Origin: RHKX01 sp035759925 | GTDB lineage: Bacteria > Actinomycetota > Thermoleophilia > Solirubrobacterales > 70-9 | Direction: 5' to 3' | DNA: 64,000 bases | Assembly (NCBI GenBank): GCA_035759925.1 | Contig: DASTTY010000043.1 | Location: 16,794 to 80,793 of the forward strand | Shown: in pieces, positions 51,014-59,766 of the stretch | Position numbering within the stretch: position 1 is the first letter of the stretch | How the letters are laid out: each line of letters starts with the position of its first letter | Made by a program: the position numbers and the translations under genes | The notes under the pieces: generated by a model | The model's database searches: none | What the model saw: the letters and a program-made list of their open reading frames with translations, nothing else | What the model was told of the DNA's origin: nothing

Positions 51014-52492
51014 ATGCTGCGTTCGCCGATGAAGCGGATCCTGACCACCTGGCGGCAGATGACCGGTGCCGAGCGGACCGTCGCGTGTGCGGCGACGCTT
51101 GCCCTCGCCGTGACCGTCGTTGCGGCCCCGTTCGCGCTGTTGAAGCGTCCCGACGACGTCTCCAACCCCGACGCCGCCTTCGCCCGCAAGGAGGGCGCCG
51201 GCAAGGAGAAGCAGCCGAAGCCGGCCAAGACCGTCAACTGGACGCGCTACGGCTACGACGTCGGGCGCAGCAAGTTCCTCGACTCGCCGCGGGTCCGGCC
51301 CCCCTTCCGGAAGGCTTGGAAGTGGAAGGGCAAGGAGCTGATCGAGTTTCCGCCGATCGTCGTCGACGGCCGCCTCTACTTCATCGACAACGACGGCGTC
51401 TATGTCTGCCTCTCGGCGAAGACCGGGAAGGTGATCTGGAAGAAGCAGCTCGCTTCCCTGAACGCCTCGTCGCCGGCGTACTTCAAGGGCGTCCTCTACA
51501 GCGTCAGCCTCTCGCCGGGCCAGGCGCTCGCGGTTCGCGCCCGCGACGGCAAGGTCCTCTGGCGCAAGCCGCTCGACGGCCGCGCCGAGTCCTCGCCGCT
51601 GGTCCAGAAGGGGCGGATGTACTTCGGCAACGAAGCGGGGCAGCTCCTCGCGCTCGACATCAAGGACGGATCGACGGTTTGGGAGACGGGCCTCGGCGGA
51701 TCCGTGAAGGCCGCACCGGCGTTCGCCGACGGCAACCTCTACGTCGGCGACTACGGCGGCAAGATGAACGCCGTCCGCGCCAGGGACGGCAAGCTCGTCT
51801 GGCAGACCTCGGACCTCGGACTCGGCATCGCCGGCTCCGGTCGCTTCTACTCGACGGCAGCGGTCGCGTTCGGCCGCGTCTACGCCGGCGACGTCGACAA
51901 CCGCGTCTACAGCTTCGATGCCGACAACGGCGAGATCGCCTGGACCTACTCGGCCGGCGACTACGTCTACTCCGGGATCGCCGCGGCGGACACGAAGGGC
52001 ACCGGCCCGACCGTCTACTTCGGCTCCCACGACCGCAACGTCTACGCGCTCGACGCGAAGAGCGGCAAGCTCAAGTGGTCGGAGGGCGCCGGCGGGCAGA
52101 TCAGCGGCCCCGCCACGGTCGTCGGCGATGTCGTCTACGTCTCGACGTTCAGCGGCAACTCGACGATCGGCCTCGACCTCGGGACCGGCCGCCGGGTCTT
52201 CAGCTACGACGACGGTGAGTACGGGCCGGTCGTCTCCGACGGCCAGACCCTCTACCTGACCGGCGGTGCCTCGATCGTCGCCTTCGAGCCGTTCGACGTC
52301 GGCAACTACGACTACAAGACCAAGAAGGGCCAGAAGGGCATCGTCCCGCCAGATCAGCAGCGCAAGGCCAAGCAGCACGCCCGCGAGCGGGCGCAGCGTC
52401 AGCAGCAGGGACAGGCCGCAAACGGCGCCCAGGAGGGTCAGCCCGAGGGCGGCGGCAAACCGCGGGGCGGCGGCAAAGCCGGGAAACGCTGA
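51014..52492 (+). CDS. membrane-anchored PQQ-like beta-propeller protein
   Basis: A 492-residue protein with an N-terminal membrane helix (about 24-42), then repeated blades of the PQQ type: repeats of A-x-x-G-K-V-x-W (KTGKVIWKK, RDGKVLWRK, KDGSTVWET, RDGKLVWQT, DNGEIAWTY, KSGKLKWSE). The C-terminal 60 residues are Lys/Gln/Gly-rich and disordered. The fold resembles BamB and quinoprotein dehydrogenases, but no PQQ catalytic residues are evident, so a scaffold or binding role outside the membrane is more likely. The start may be 51014 or the ATG at 51029; TAGGAT at 51010-51015 would favour 51029 if it is a -10. Convergent with hisF, 8 bp apart. Confidence 0.85.
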   Translation: MLRSPMKRILTTWRQMTGAERTVACAATLALAVTVVAAPFALLKRPDDVSNPDAAFARKEGAGKEKQPKPAKTVNWTRYGYDVGRSKFLDSPRVRPPFRKAWKWKGKELIEFPPIVVDGRLYFIDNDGVYVCLSAKTGKVIWKKQLASLNASSPAYFKGVLYSVSLSPGQALAVRARDGKVLWRKPLDGRAESSPLVQKGRMYFGNEAGQLLALDIKDGSTVWETGLGGSVKAAPAFADGNLYVGDYGGKMNAVRARDGKLVWQTSDLGLGIAGSGRFYSTAAVAFGRVYAGDVDNRVYSFDADNGEIAWTYSAGDYVYSGIAAADTKGTGPTVYFGSHDRNVYALDAKSGKLKWSEGAGGQISGPATVVGDVVYVSTFSGNSTIGLDLGTGRRVFSYDDGEYGPVVSDGQTLYLTGGASIVAFEPFDVGNYDYKTKKGQKGIVPPDQQRKAKQHARERAQRQQQGQAANGAQEGQPEGGGKPRGGGKAGKR

Positions 52493-52500
52493 CCCCCGGC

Positions 52501-53265
52501 TCAGCGCACGTCGATGCCGGCCGCACGCATCGCCCGCTTCGCCTCGGCGATCGAGTAGCGCCCGTAGTGGAAGATCGAGGCGGCCAGGACGGCGTCCGCG
52601 CCGCCCGCGAGGATGCCGGCGGCGAGGTGATCGAGGGTTCCGACCCCGCCCGAGGCGATGACCGGGATCGGCACCGCAGCCGTGACCGCGGCGGTGAGCT
52701 CGAGGTCGTAGCCGTCCTCGGTGCCGTCGCGGTCCATGCTCGTCAGCAGGATCTCCCCCGCCCCCCGCTCGGCGGCCTCGACCGCCCAGGAGGCCGCGTC
52801 GCGGTCAGCGACCCGGGTGCGGCCGCCGGCGACGTAGACGTCCCAGGCCGGCTCGGGGCCGGGGATCCGGCGAGCGTCGATCGCGACGACGACGCATTGC
52901 GAGCCGAACACCTCGGCGAGCTCGCCGATCAGCTCCGGGCGCCCGAGCGCGGCGGAGTTGACGCCGACCTTGTCGGCGCCGGCGTCGAGGACGGCCTGGG
53001 CATCGGCGACCGAGCGGATCCCGCCGCCGATCGTGAACGGGATGAACACCTCGTCGGCTGTCCGGCGAGCGAGCTGGACGATCGTGTCGCGGTCCTCGTG
53101 CGAGGCGGTGATGTCGAGGAAGACGAGCTCGTCGGCCCCCTCGGCGTCGTAGCGGGAGGCAAGCTCGACCGGGTCGCCGGCATCGCGGATGTCGACGAAG
53201 TTCGTGCCCTTGACGACGCGGCCGTCGTCGACGTCGAGGCAGGGGATCAGGCGCTTCAGGGACAC
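52501..53265 (-). CDS. hisF: imidazole glycerol phosphate synthase subunit HisF
   Basis: A 254-residue TIM barrel that uses ammonia from HisH to form imidazole glycerol phosphate and AICAR. The catalytic Asp residues are in PCLDVDDGRVVKG and LTSMDRDGTEDGYD; GGGIRSVADA and ASGGVGTLDHLA are phosphate-binding loops. It is the last gene of the his cluster in this window, 21 bp after the 88-residue gene. Confidence 0.96.
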   Translation of the reverse strand: MSLKRLIPCLDVDDGRVVKGTNFVDIRDAGDPVELASRYDAEGADELVFLDITASHEDRDTIVQLARRTADEVFIPFTIGGGIRSVADAQAVLDAGADKVGVNSAALGRPELIGELAEVFGSQCVVVAIDARRIPGPEPAWDVYVAGGRTRVADRDAASWAVEAAERGAGEILLTSMDRDGTEDGYDLELTAAVTAAVPIPVIASGGVGTLDHLAAGILAGGADAVLAASIFHYGRYSIAEAKRAMRAAGIDVR

Positions 53266-53286
53266 GTCGGCAGCGTAGGGAGGTGT

Positions 53287-53553
53287 CTAGCCCTTGCGCC
53301 CGCGGAACGGCATCGCGGCGCTCTTCGCGAACAGGCCGGGCTCGAGCTTGGTGACGAGCGCCTTGATCCGCGACCGCTCGCGGGAGCTGAGGTTGCCCGG
53401 GCGGCCCTTCGACTTGACGAGCAGCTCGCGGAGCTCCGTCGCCTCGCCGGGCCCGAGCTTGTCGAGATGGCGCTTGGCGAGGAGCGCGACCTCGGCGGCG
53501 AGCATGATCCGTCCCCAGACGCTCCACTTGCCTGCCGTGCTCAGCAGTCCCAT
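53287..53553 (-). CDS. hypothetical protein inside the his operon
   Basis: An 88-residue basic protein that I do not recognise. It has a weakly hydrophobic N-terminus (KWSVWGRIMLAAEVALLAKRHL) and a second half rich in Lys, Arg and Ser (ELRELLVKSKGRPGNLSSRERSRIKALVTKLEPGLFA). It is a genuine gene by position: it abuts hisA (1 bp after its stop lies the start) and is followed by hisF on the same strand. It may bind RNA or DNA, or a membrane; neither is shown. No histidine enzyme of this size is missing. Confidence 0.75.
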   Translation of the reverse strand: MGLLSTAGKWSVWGRIMLAAEVALLAKRHLDKLGPGEATELRELLVKSKGRPGNLSSRERSRIKALVTKLEPGLFAKSAAMPFRGRKG

Positions 53554-54318
53554 TCAGTCCTTCCTCTCGGCGCCGTCCCGGAGCGCGTCGATCGCCTCCG
53601 CCACGCTGAATCGTCGCTCATAGAGCGCTCGGCCGACGATCACGCCGCCGAGCGCCCCGGTAGCGGCCCGCCGCCGCGCGGCGAGGTCGGCGAGCGAGCC
53701 GACGCCGCCGGAGTAGATCAGCTCCGCCCCGGCCGCCTCGCAGGCGCCGAGGACGGGGCCGAGCCGGTCGAGCCCGGGGCCGGCGAGCGTCCCGTCGACC
53801 TCGACCGGGGTGAAGACGAACCGGCGGATCCCACGGGCACCGAGGTCGGCGATCGCATCCTCGACGGCGGTGTCGGTCGCCTCCTCCCAGCCGGCGACGG
53901 CGACGCGGCCCGCCCGGGCGTCGACCGATGCGACGATCCGCTCGCCGTAGGCGCCGGCGAGCTCGCCGGCAAGGCCGGGATCGCGCTGGGCGGCGGTGCC
54001 GAGGACGGCCCGCTCGGCCCCCGCGGCAAAGGCGGCCTCGACGCCGGCGCGATCGCGGAGGCCGCCACCGAGCTGGACCGGGACGTCGACCGCGGCCGCG
54101 ATCCGGGCGACGACCGCGAGGTTGGCGGGGACCCCCTCCCGGGCCCCGTCGAGGTCGACGACGTGGACGATCGTCGCCCCGCCATCGACCCAGCGCCGGG
54201 CGGCGTCGACGGGATCGGCGTCGTAGGCGGTCTCGCGTTCGTAGTCGCCTCGGAGCAGCCGAACGGCTCGCCCGTCGCGGATGTCGATCGCCGGATAGAG
54301 CCGGATCGCCGCGCTCAT
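53554..54318 (-). CDS. hisA: 1-(5-phosphoribosyl)-5-[(5-phosphoribosylamino)methylideneamino]imidazole-4-carboxamide isomerase
   Basis: A 254-residue TIM barrel catalysing the ProFAR to PRFAR Amadori rearrangement. Catalytic Asp pair: YPAIDIRDGRAVRL and the second-half Asp in FTPVEVDGTLAGP-like strand. GGGLRDRAGVE and YSGGVGSLADL bind phosphate. Actinomycete HisA is often the bifunctional PriA that also serves tryptophan synthesis; the sequence alone does not decide. It overlaps hisH by 4 bp (ATGA). Confidence 0.94.
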   Translation of the reverse strand: MSAAIRLYPAIDIRDGRAVRLLRGDYERETAYDADPVDAARRWVDGGATIVHVVDLDGAREGVPANLAVVARIAAAVDVPVQLGGGLRDRAGVEAAFAAGAERAVLGTAAQRDPGLAGELAGAYGERIVASVDARAGRVAVAGWEEATDTAVEDAIADLGARGIRRFVFTPVEVDGTLAGPGLDRLGPVLGACEAAGAELIYSGGVGSLADLAARRRAATGALGGVIVGRALYERRFSVAEAIDALRDGAERKD

Positions 54319-54950
54319 GCCGGGGCGCCGGACGCCACCGCCGCGAAGTTGCGGAGCATCCGCAATCCCGCCGCGCTCGACTTCTCGGGATGGAACTGCG
54401 TGCCGAGCACGTTGCCACGGCCGGCGATCGCGGCGAAGCGCCCGCCATAGGTCGCGGAGGCGATCAGCTCCTCCGGGCGCGGCCGGGCGGCGAGCGAATG
54501 GACGAAATAGAACGGCTCGCCCTCCTCGATCCCGTCGGTCAGCGGCGAGTCCGACTCGAGATGAAGGTGGGCCCAGCCGATGTGCGGCAGCTTCAGCCCC
54601 GGCGCACGCAGCGGCTCGACCGCGCCCGGGAGCAGGCCGAGGCCGGCGGCCCCGCCGTGCTCGGTCGAGGACTCGAAGAGCAGCTGCATCCCCAGGCAGA
54701 TCCCGAGCACCGGCACGCCCGCCGCAGCCCGCTCACGAATCGGCGCGGCCAGCCCGCGCCGCTCGATCTCGCTCATCGCCTCCGGGAAGGCGCCGACGCC
54801 GGGCAGGACGAGCGCCGCCGCCGTGCCGAGCTCGGCTGGGTCGGAGCTGACGGTTGCGCGGACGCCGACGTGTTCGAAGGCCTTCGCGACCGACCGCAGG
54901 TTGCCCATGCCGTAGTCGGCGATCTTCAGCTCCGGCAGCTCGGCGCTCAC
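54315..54950 (-). CDS. hisH: imidazole glycerol phosphate synthase subunit HisH
   Basis: A 211-residue glutamine amidotransferase that channels ammonia into HisF. Nucleophile Cys is in PVLGICLGMQLLFE; the His and Glu partners are in NVLGTQFHPEKSS. The start is GTG (54950). TAAGAT lies 7 nt upstream, so hisH-hisA-hisF can be transcribed apart from hisZGDB, across the inserted glycoside hydrolase gene. Confidence 0.95.
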   Translation of the reverse strand: MSAELPELKIADYGMGNLRSVAKAFEHVGVRATVSSDPAELGTAAALVLPGVGAFPEAMSEIERRGLAAPIRERAAAGVPVLGICLGMQLLFESSTEHGGAAGLGLLPGAVEPLRAPGLKLPHIGWAHLHLESDSPLTDGIEEGEPFYFVHSLAARPRPEELIASATYGGRFAAIAGRGNVLGTQFHPEKSSAAGLRMLRNFAAVASGAPA

Positions 54951-54957
54951 CGGCCGG

Positions 54958-54963
54958 ATCTTA
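54958..54963 (-). promoter_or_regulatory. -10 element for hisH (leaderless type)
   Basis: TAAGAT on the minus strand ends 7 nt before the hisH GTG (54950). Confidence 0.4.
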
Positions 54964-54993
54964 TGAGCCGCTGCAGGCCGCGGGCGCCGCGGG

Positions 54994-56112
54994 TCAGCGG
55001 CTCTTCTTGATCGCCTTCTTGACCGCCCGGAGTGCGGGCTTCGGCTTCGACTTCTTCGTCACGAGCCCCGACCACGGGCACCAGTTGCAGGCGAGCTGGC
55101 CGGACGGGAAGTCACGCCAGGAATAGACCCAGGCGCCATCGACGTTCCAGGCCTTCCGCTTCTTCGTCAGCAGATGGAGCCCGGCGCGGAGCCGGTTCGC
55201 CTGCCCCTTCTTGCCGACCACCGACTCGCTTCGCTTCGGCCCGTTCGAGGCCCAGCCGAGCTCTCCGACGATGAGCCCGACCTTGCGGTCCCCGGCCTTG
55301 CGGGCGACCGACCGGAGGTCGTTCACCTGCTTCTTGACATCGCTGACGCCGGAGCCGTACGGGTGGGCGTTGATCGCGTCGAAGTGCTTGGCGATCCCCT
55401 TGACCCTGTAGAGCTTCTTGAGGAACTTCGCGGCCTTCATCGACTTCGGGTCGCGCGGGAAGCCGTACATGCCGCCGAGCGCGATCCTGGCCTTCGGGTC
55501 GACCTTCGAGATGCCTTGATCGAATGCCTTGACGAGCTTGCCGTAGGCGCGCGGATCGGGCTTCGGGACCCAGTTGTTCTTCGAGTTCTGCTCGTTCCAG
55601 GCGACCCAGGTCTTGACCGGTAGGCGATCGATCCCCGGAGTCGCGTCGAAGAAGTCCCCGTTCGGGCTGTAGCGCCGGGCCAGCGCCTCGGCGAACTTCC
55701 GCCAGGCACTCAGGTCGGCCTTGCTCTCGGGCCCGTAGAGCCCCTTCCCCGTCGGCTTGTGGACGAACTTCGGGGTCCCGTAGACGACCAGCGCCGGCCG
55801 CATTCCGTTCTTGGCCGAGTAGTAGACGCCGCGATCGGGCTGGCTCCAATCGTAGGAGCCGCCGCGAGTCTTCTGGACCGCCGCCCAGTTGACCGGGACC
55901 CGATTGGTCCCGAAGCCGGCGTCGCCCATCCCTCGGAAGTCCTTGCGGGCCGGGTTCTCGGCGAAGATCCCGAAGAAGTCGCGGGGTGCCTTCGCAGCGC
56001 TCGTCTGGGCGGCGAATGCCGCCGCGAGCAGGAGGGTGGCGAGGACGGCCGCTGCTGCGGCCCGGACACGGTTTAGGCCGGCGGTTGCCGGTGCGTTTCT
56101 GGGTGCGCTCAT
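54994..56112 (-). CDS. secreted glycoside hydrolase-like (clan GH-A) protein
   Basis: A 372-residue exported protein: signal-type segment about 16-40, then a TIM-barrel with RVPVNWAAVQ, the acid/base Glu174 in VAWNEQNSK, AINAHPYG and the nucleophile-like Glu284 in VGELGWAS. This pattern fits clan A families such as GH39 or GH5-like glycosidases that act on plant or bacterial polysaccharides; the exact family is not assigned. The C-terminus is Lys-rich. It sits between hisB and hisH, with 70 bp upstream and 43 bp downstream, and has no known link to histidine synthesis. Confidence 0.75.
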   Translation of the reverse strand: MSAPRNAPATAGLNRVRAAAAAVLATLLLAAAFAAQTSAAKAPRDFFGIFAENPARKDFRGMGDAGFGTNRVPVNWAAVQKTRGGSYDWSQPDRGVYYSAKNGMRPALVVYGTPKFVHKPTGKGLYGPESKADLSAWRKFAEALARRYSPNGDFFDATPGIDRLPVKTWVAWNEQNSKNNWVPKPDPRAYGKLVKAFDQGISKVDPKARIALGGMYGFPRDPKSMKAAKFLKKLYRVKGIAKHFDAINAHPYGSGVSDVKKQVNDLRSVARKAGDRKVGLIVGELGWASNGPKRSESVVGKKGQANRLRAGLHLLTKKRKAWNVDGAWVYSWRDFPSGQLACNWCPWSGLVTKKSKPKPALRAVKKAIKKSR

Positions 56113-56182
56113 CTAACCCAACTAAGCACATCCGCCCGCTCCGAGTTGCGGTGCGCACACCAGACCACCGGGGCGGCGCGGC

Positions 56183-56785
56183 TCAGGAGCTCAGGGTGCC
56201 CTTCGTGGACGGCACGCCCGTCTCACCGGGGTCGATGGCCACGGCGATCCGCAGCGCCCGCGCGAACGCCTTGAAGCAGGCCTCGATCATGTGATGGGCA
56301 TTGGCCCCGTAGGGATTCGACAGGTGCAGGGTGAGCTTCGCGCTGCTCGCGACCGCGCGGAAGAACTCGCCGGTCAGCTCGGCCTCGAAGCCGGCGATCG
56401 TCACCGGCGGCAGCTCCGAGTGGAAGTGGCAGTAGGGACGGCCGGAGATGTCGATCGAGCAGCGCGCCAGGGCCTCGTCCATCGGCAGCTCGACGTGGGC
56501 GTAGCGGGTGATCCCGGCCCTGTCGCCGAGCGCCTCATCGAGCGCCTGCCCGAGGACGATGCCGACGTCTTCGACGGTGTGATGGGACCCGGTCTCGAGG
56601 TCGCCATCGGCGCGGACGGCGAGACCGAGGCGGCCGTGGCGGCCGAGCAGGTCGAGCATGTGATCGAGGAAACCGATCCCGGTCGCCGCGCTGACCTCGC
56701 CCCCGTCGAGGTCGAGCGAGACGCTGACGTCGGTCTCGCCGGTGCGGCGCTCGACCGTGGCCTGCCGGTTCCCGGATGCCGTCAT
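56183..56785 (-). CDS. hisB: imidazoleglycerol-phosphate dehydratase
   Basis: A 200-residue monofunctional HisB (no phosphatase domain). Manganese-binding His motifs: FLDHMLDLLGRHG, GSHHTVEDVGIVLG, HFHSELPP and NAHHMIEACFKAFARAL. The ATG at 56785 is chosen because the upstream frame overlaps hisD. It starts 7 bp after the hisD stop; hisC, often between hisD and hisB in actinomycetes, is not here. Confidence 0.96.
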   Translation of the reverse strand: MTASGNRQATVERRTGETDVSVSLDLDGGEVSAATGIGFLDHMLDLLGRHGRLGLAVRADGDLETGSHHTVEDVGIVLGQALDEALGDRAGITRYAHVELPMDEALARCSIDISGRPYCHFHSELPPVTIAGFEAELTGEFFRAVASSAKLTLHLSNPYGANAHHMIEACFKAFARALRIAVAIDPGETGVPSTKGTLSS

Positions 56786-56792
56786 CGCTGCG

Positions 56793-58100
56793 CTATTCCG
56801 CCTCGCCGGGCGCGTTCCTGCCGTAGGCCCGCACCGTCGCCGACTCGCCGTGGATCGGGAAACCCTCGGCGCGGGCGATCTCGTCGACCGTCCCGGCCAG
56901 GGCCTTCGCTGTCCCCTCGCCGATCTCGACCCGGCAGGTCCGGCGCCGGAACGTGCCCGGGCCGAGCGGCCCGGTGAAGCGGCCGGCCCCTCCGGTCGGC
57001 AGCACGTGGTTGGAGCCGACCGCATAGTCGCCGAAGGCGGTCGCCGAGTCGGCGCCGACGAAGACGCAGCCGGTCGTGGTCAGCCGCCTGGCGAGCTCGG
57101 CGCCGTCCGGCGCGATCACCTCAGTGTGCTCGGGCGCGAGCGACTCGGTGAGCGCGACGGCGGCATCGGCGCCGTCGACGAGGACGAGGTCGAAGGTGGC
57201 GTTCCCGGGATCGTCGCGGCGAGCCTGCACGGCCTCGATCGCCTCGGCGAGGCGCTCGAGCCAGGCGGCGTCGGCGGAGATCGCGACGAGCAGGCCGTCG
57301 TCGCCATGCTCGGCCTGGGCGCAGAGGTCGAGCGCGATCCACTCGCTGGGCGCGTCTTCGAGGGCGATCACGACGAGCTCGGAAGGGCCCGCGTAGCCGT
57401 CGATCCCGACCTCGCGCGAGCACTGCAGTTTCGCCTCCTGCACCCACGGGCTGCCGGGTCCGGCGATCACGTCGACCGCGGGGATCGACTCGGTGCCGTA
57501 GGCGAGGGCCGCGATCGCCTGGGCGCCGCCGACCGCGTAGAAGGCGTCGGCGCCGACGATCGCCGCGGCGGCGAGCACGGCCGGCGCGGGCTCGCCGGTG
57601 GCGGGCTCGGGCGGCGATGCGACGACGACCCGTTCGACCCCGGCCATCCGGGCCGGCACCACCCCCATCACCAGGCTCGAGGGATAAGGGGCGCGGCCGC
57701 CCGGCACATAGATCCCCGCCGATCCGACCGGGACCTCGCCGAGCTCGATCCGCTGGCCGGCATCGAGCGTCAAGTGGCGCGGCTCGGCCGACGCCTCGAC
57801 CTGGGCGGCAGCGACGGCGCGGACGTTCGCGGCTTCCTCCTCGATCGCGTTCCGGAGCCCGGCGGCGATCTCGGCGGGCGCCGTCGCGACCCGCTCGGGA
57901 GCGATCTCCAGTGGCTCGGCAGCGATGCCGTCGAACTCCTCGCTGAGATCGCGAAGGGCGCTGTCGCCGCCGGAACGGATCCGCTCGATCGTCGTCGCCA
58001 CGGCGGTGGCGATCCCAGCCGGCCGCGGAGCGGCGGCGCGCAGCGATTCGGCGAAGCGATCGGCGTCGCCCCCGTCCCAGGACTGGGTTCGGATCCTCAT
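56793..58100 (-). CDS. hisD: histidinol dehydrogenase
   Basis: A 435-residue zinc enzyme oxidising L-histidinol to histidine in two NAD-dependent steps. Signatures: GIYVPGGRAPYPSSLVMGVVPA, AVGGAQAIAALAYGTESI, DVIAGPGSPWVQEAKLQ, the Glu-His pair in LAPEHTEVI and GSNHVLPTGGAGRF. The ATG overlaps the hisG stop (ATGA). Confidence 0.96.
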   Translation of the reverse strand: MRIRTQSWDGGDADRFAESLRAAAPRPAGIATAVATTIERIRSGGDSALRDLSEEFDGIAAEPLEIAPERVATAPAEIAAGLRNAIEEEAANVRAVAAAQVEASAEPRHLTLDAGQRIELGEVPVGSAGIYVPGGRAPYPSSLVMGVVPARMAGVERVVVASPPEPATGEPAPAVLAAAAIVGADAFYAVGGAQAIAALAYGTESIPAVDVIAGPGSPWVQEAKLQCSREVGIDGYAGPSELVVIALEDAPSEWIALDLCAQAEHGDDGLLVAISADAAWLERLAEAIEAVQARRDDPGNATFDLVLVDGADAAVALTESLAPEHTEVIAPDGAELARRLTTTGCVFVGADSATAFGDYAVGSNHVLPTGGAGRFTGPLGPGTFRRRTCRVEIGEGTAKALAGTVDEIARAEGFPIHGESATVRAYGRNAPGEAE

Positions 58101-58771
58101 TCCGCAGCGGCCTCGCGGAGGCGGTCGACCATCGCGTCGATCTCGGTCGCGCGGAGCTTGTGGGCGACGCGGTTGGCGATCAGCCGGGCGGTGCAGACCG
58201 AGATCTCGTCGACGACCTCGAGTCCGTTCTCGGCCAGCGTCCGGCCGGTGTCGACGAGGTCGACGATGCCGTCCGCGAGGCCGACCAGCGGCGCCAGCTC
58301 GACCGATCCCTTGACCTCGATCACCTCCGCCTGTCGGCCCATCCGCTCGAACCAGCCCGACGCCGTGCGCGGGTACTTGGTCGCGATCCGCATCAGCCCG
58401 AGGCGACGCTCGGCCCGCTCGAGGTCGTCCCGCCCCGAGCGGGCGGCGAGCGCCATCCGGCAGCGCCCGAAGCCGAGATCGACGAGCTCGTAGACGTCGC
58501 GATCGGTCTGTTCGGTGAGCACGTCCTTGCCGGTGACGCCGAGGTCGGCGGCGCCGGACTCGACGTAGATCGGCACGTCCGAGGGCCGGACGGTGACGAT
58601 CGTCAGCCCGTCGAGCTCGAAGATCAGCGAGCGCGAGTCGCCGCGCGGCCCGGTGGTGTCGAAACCGGCACGGTCGAGCATGTCCAGCGAGGCCGCGAAG
58701 AGCGATCCGCGGGGCAATGCCAGCGCCAGCGCGCCGCCGTTGCCGCGACCCTGGGGCCCGGCCGCGGTCAC
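58097..58771 (-). CDS. hisG: ATP phosphoribosyltransferase, short form
   Basis: A 224-residue short HisG lacking the C-terminal regulatory domain; it catalyses the first step of histidine synthesis. Motifs: LALPRGSLFAASLDML, RPSDVPIYVESGAADLGVTGKDVL and the PRPP loop DLVDTGRTLAENGLEVV. Short HisG needs HisZ, which is encoded directly upstream. The GTG at 58771 overlaps the hisZ stop (GTGA). Confidence 0.95.
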   Translation of the reverse strand: MTAAGPQGRGNGGALALALPRGSLFAASLDMLDRAGFDTTGPRGDSRSLIFELDGLTIVTVRPSDVPIYVESGAADLGVTGKDVLTEQTDRDVYELVDLGFGRCRMALAARSGRDDLERAERRLGLMRIATKYPRTASGWFERMGRQAEVIEVKGSVELAPLVGLADGIVDLVDTGRTLAENGLEVVDEISVCTARLIANRVAHKLRATEIDAMVDRLREAAAE

Positions 58772-59763
58772 GACCGCTCCCCGAGCGCCTGCTCGGCTGC
58801 CTGAGCCACGTGGACCCGCTCGAGGAAGAGCGCGAATCCGGCCGCGGGCCGCGGGCTCCCGAACCGGCCGAGCAGCTCGTCGTAGCGACCGCCGCCGCCG
58901 ATCGCCTCGCCGACGGCCGGGTCGTAGACCTCGAGGATCGCGCCGGTGTAGTAGCCGAGGTCGCGGAGCAGCCCGAAGTCCACCTGGACGCGATCGGCGA
59001 TCCCGGCGGCCTCGACGGCCTCCAGGGTGTCGGCGAGGTTCGCCGACGCCCGCTCGATCGTAGGTCCGCCCAGCGCCCGCGCCCGCTCGAGCACCTCGGG
59101 GCCACCGCGAAGGTCGCTGAGGGCGACGATCAGGGAGCGCTCGTCGTCGCTGAGGTCGGCGAGGTCGCCGGCCTCAGCCTCGATCGCGACGAGGTCGTGG
59201 GATGCGAGGCAGTCGAGGATCCGCTCGCGAGGTCCGCCCTCGACGCCGAGCTCGGCGAGCAGCTGCCGGAACAGGTCGGCGTCGCCGAGGCCGACGACCG
59301 CACGGTTCAGGCCGACCGCGTCGAGCGCGGCCACGAGCACCTCGATCAGCTCCGCGGTCCCGGCCGGCGCCTCGGCACCGATCAGCTCGACGCCGATCTG
59401 CCGCATCTCACGCAGCTGGCCGCGCTGCGGGCGGACCGGCCGAAAGACGCTGCCCGAGTAGGCGAACCGGAACGGTCCCGGCTCGCCGGCGTGGCGGCGG
59501 GCGACCAGGCGGGCGATCGGCACCGTCATGTCGTTGCGGAGCGCCAGCATCGATCCCGACTCGTCGGGGAACCGGTAGGCAGCGGTCCCCTCCGGCCCGT
59601 CGCCGCGCGCGAAGGAGTCGAAGTACTCGATCGTCGGCGTCGCGACCTCGGCGTAGCCGCGGGCTGCGAACAGCTCGAGCAGCGTCGTCTCGATCGCGCG
59701 CAGCTCGCCCATCTCCTCGGCGAGGACGTCGCGCGTGCCGGTGGGCAGTGGCTGGCTGGTCAT
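58768..59763 (-). CDS. hisZ: ATP phosphoribosyltransferase regulatory subunit HisZ
   Basis: A 331-residue class II aaRS-like protein that activates short HisG and senses histidine. It resembles HisRS catalytic folds (GTRDVLAEEMGELRAIETTLLELFAARGYAEVATPTIE; YRFPDESGSMLALRNDMTVPIARLVA; FRFAYSGSVFRP) but lacks aminoacylation function in known homologues. The ATG at 59763 lies only 3 bp from the end of a 165-bp repeat element, and no good ribosome-binding site is visible upstream (nearest GGAA is about 15 nt away). An upstream in-frame GTG would add 17 residues encoded by the element. Confidence 0.92.
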   Translation of the reverse strand: MTSQPLPTGTRDVLAEEMGELRAIETTLLELFAARGYAEVATPTIEYFDSFARGDGPEGTAAYRFPDESGSMLALRNDMTVPIARLVARRHAGEPGPFRFAYSGSVFRPVRPQRGQLREMRQIGVELIGAEAPAGTAELIEVLVAALDAVGLNRAVVGLGDADLFRQLLAELGVEGGPRERILDCLASHDLVAIEAEAGDLADLSDDERSLIVALSDLRGGPEVLERARALGGPTIERASANLADTLEAVEAAGIADRVQVDFGLLRDLGYYTGAILEVYDPAVGEAIGGGGRYDELLGRFGSPRPAAGFALFLERVHVAQAAEQALGERS

Positions 59764-59766
59764 GTC

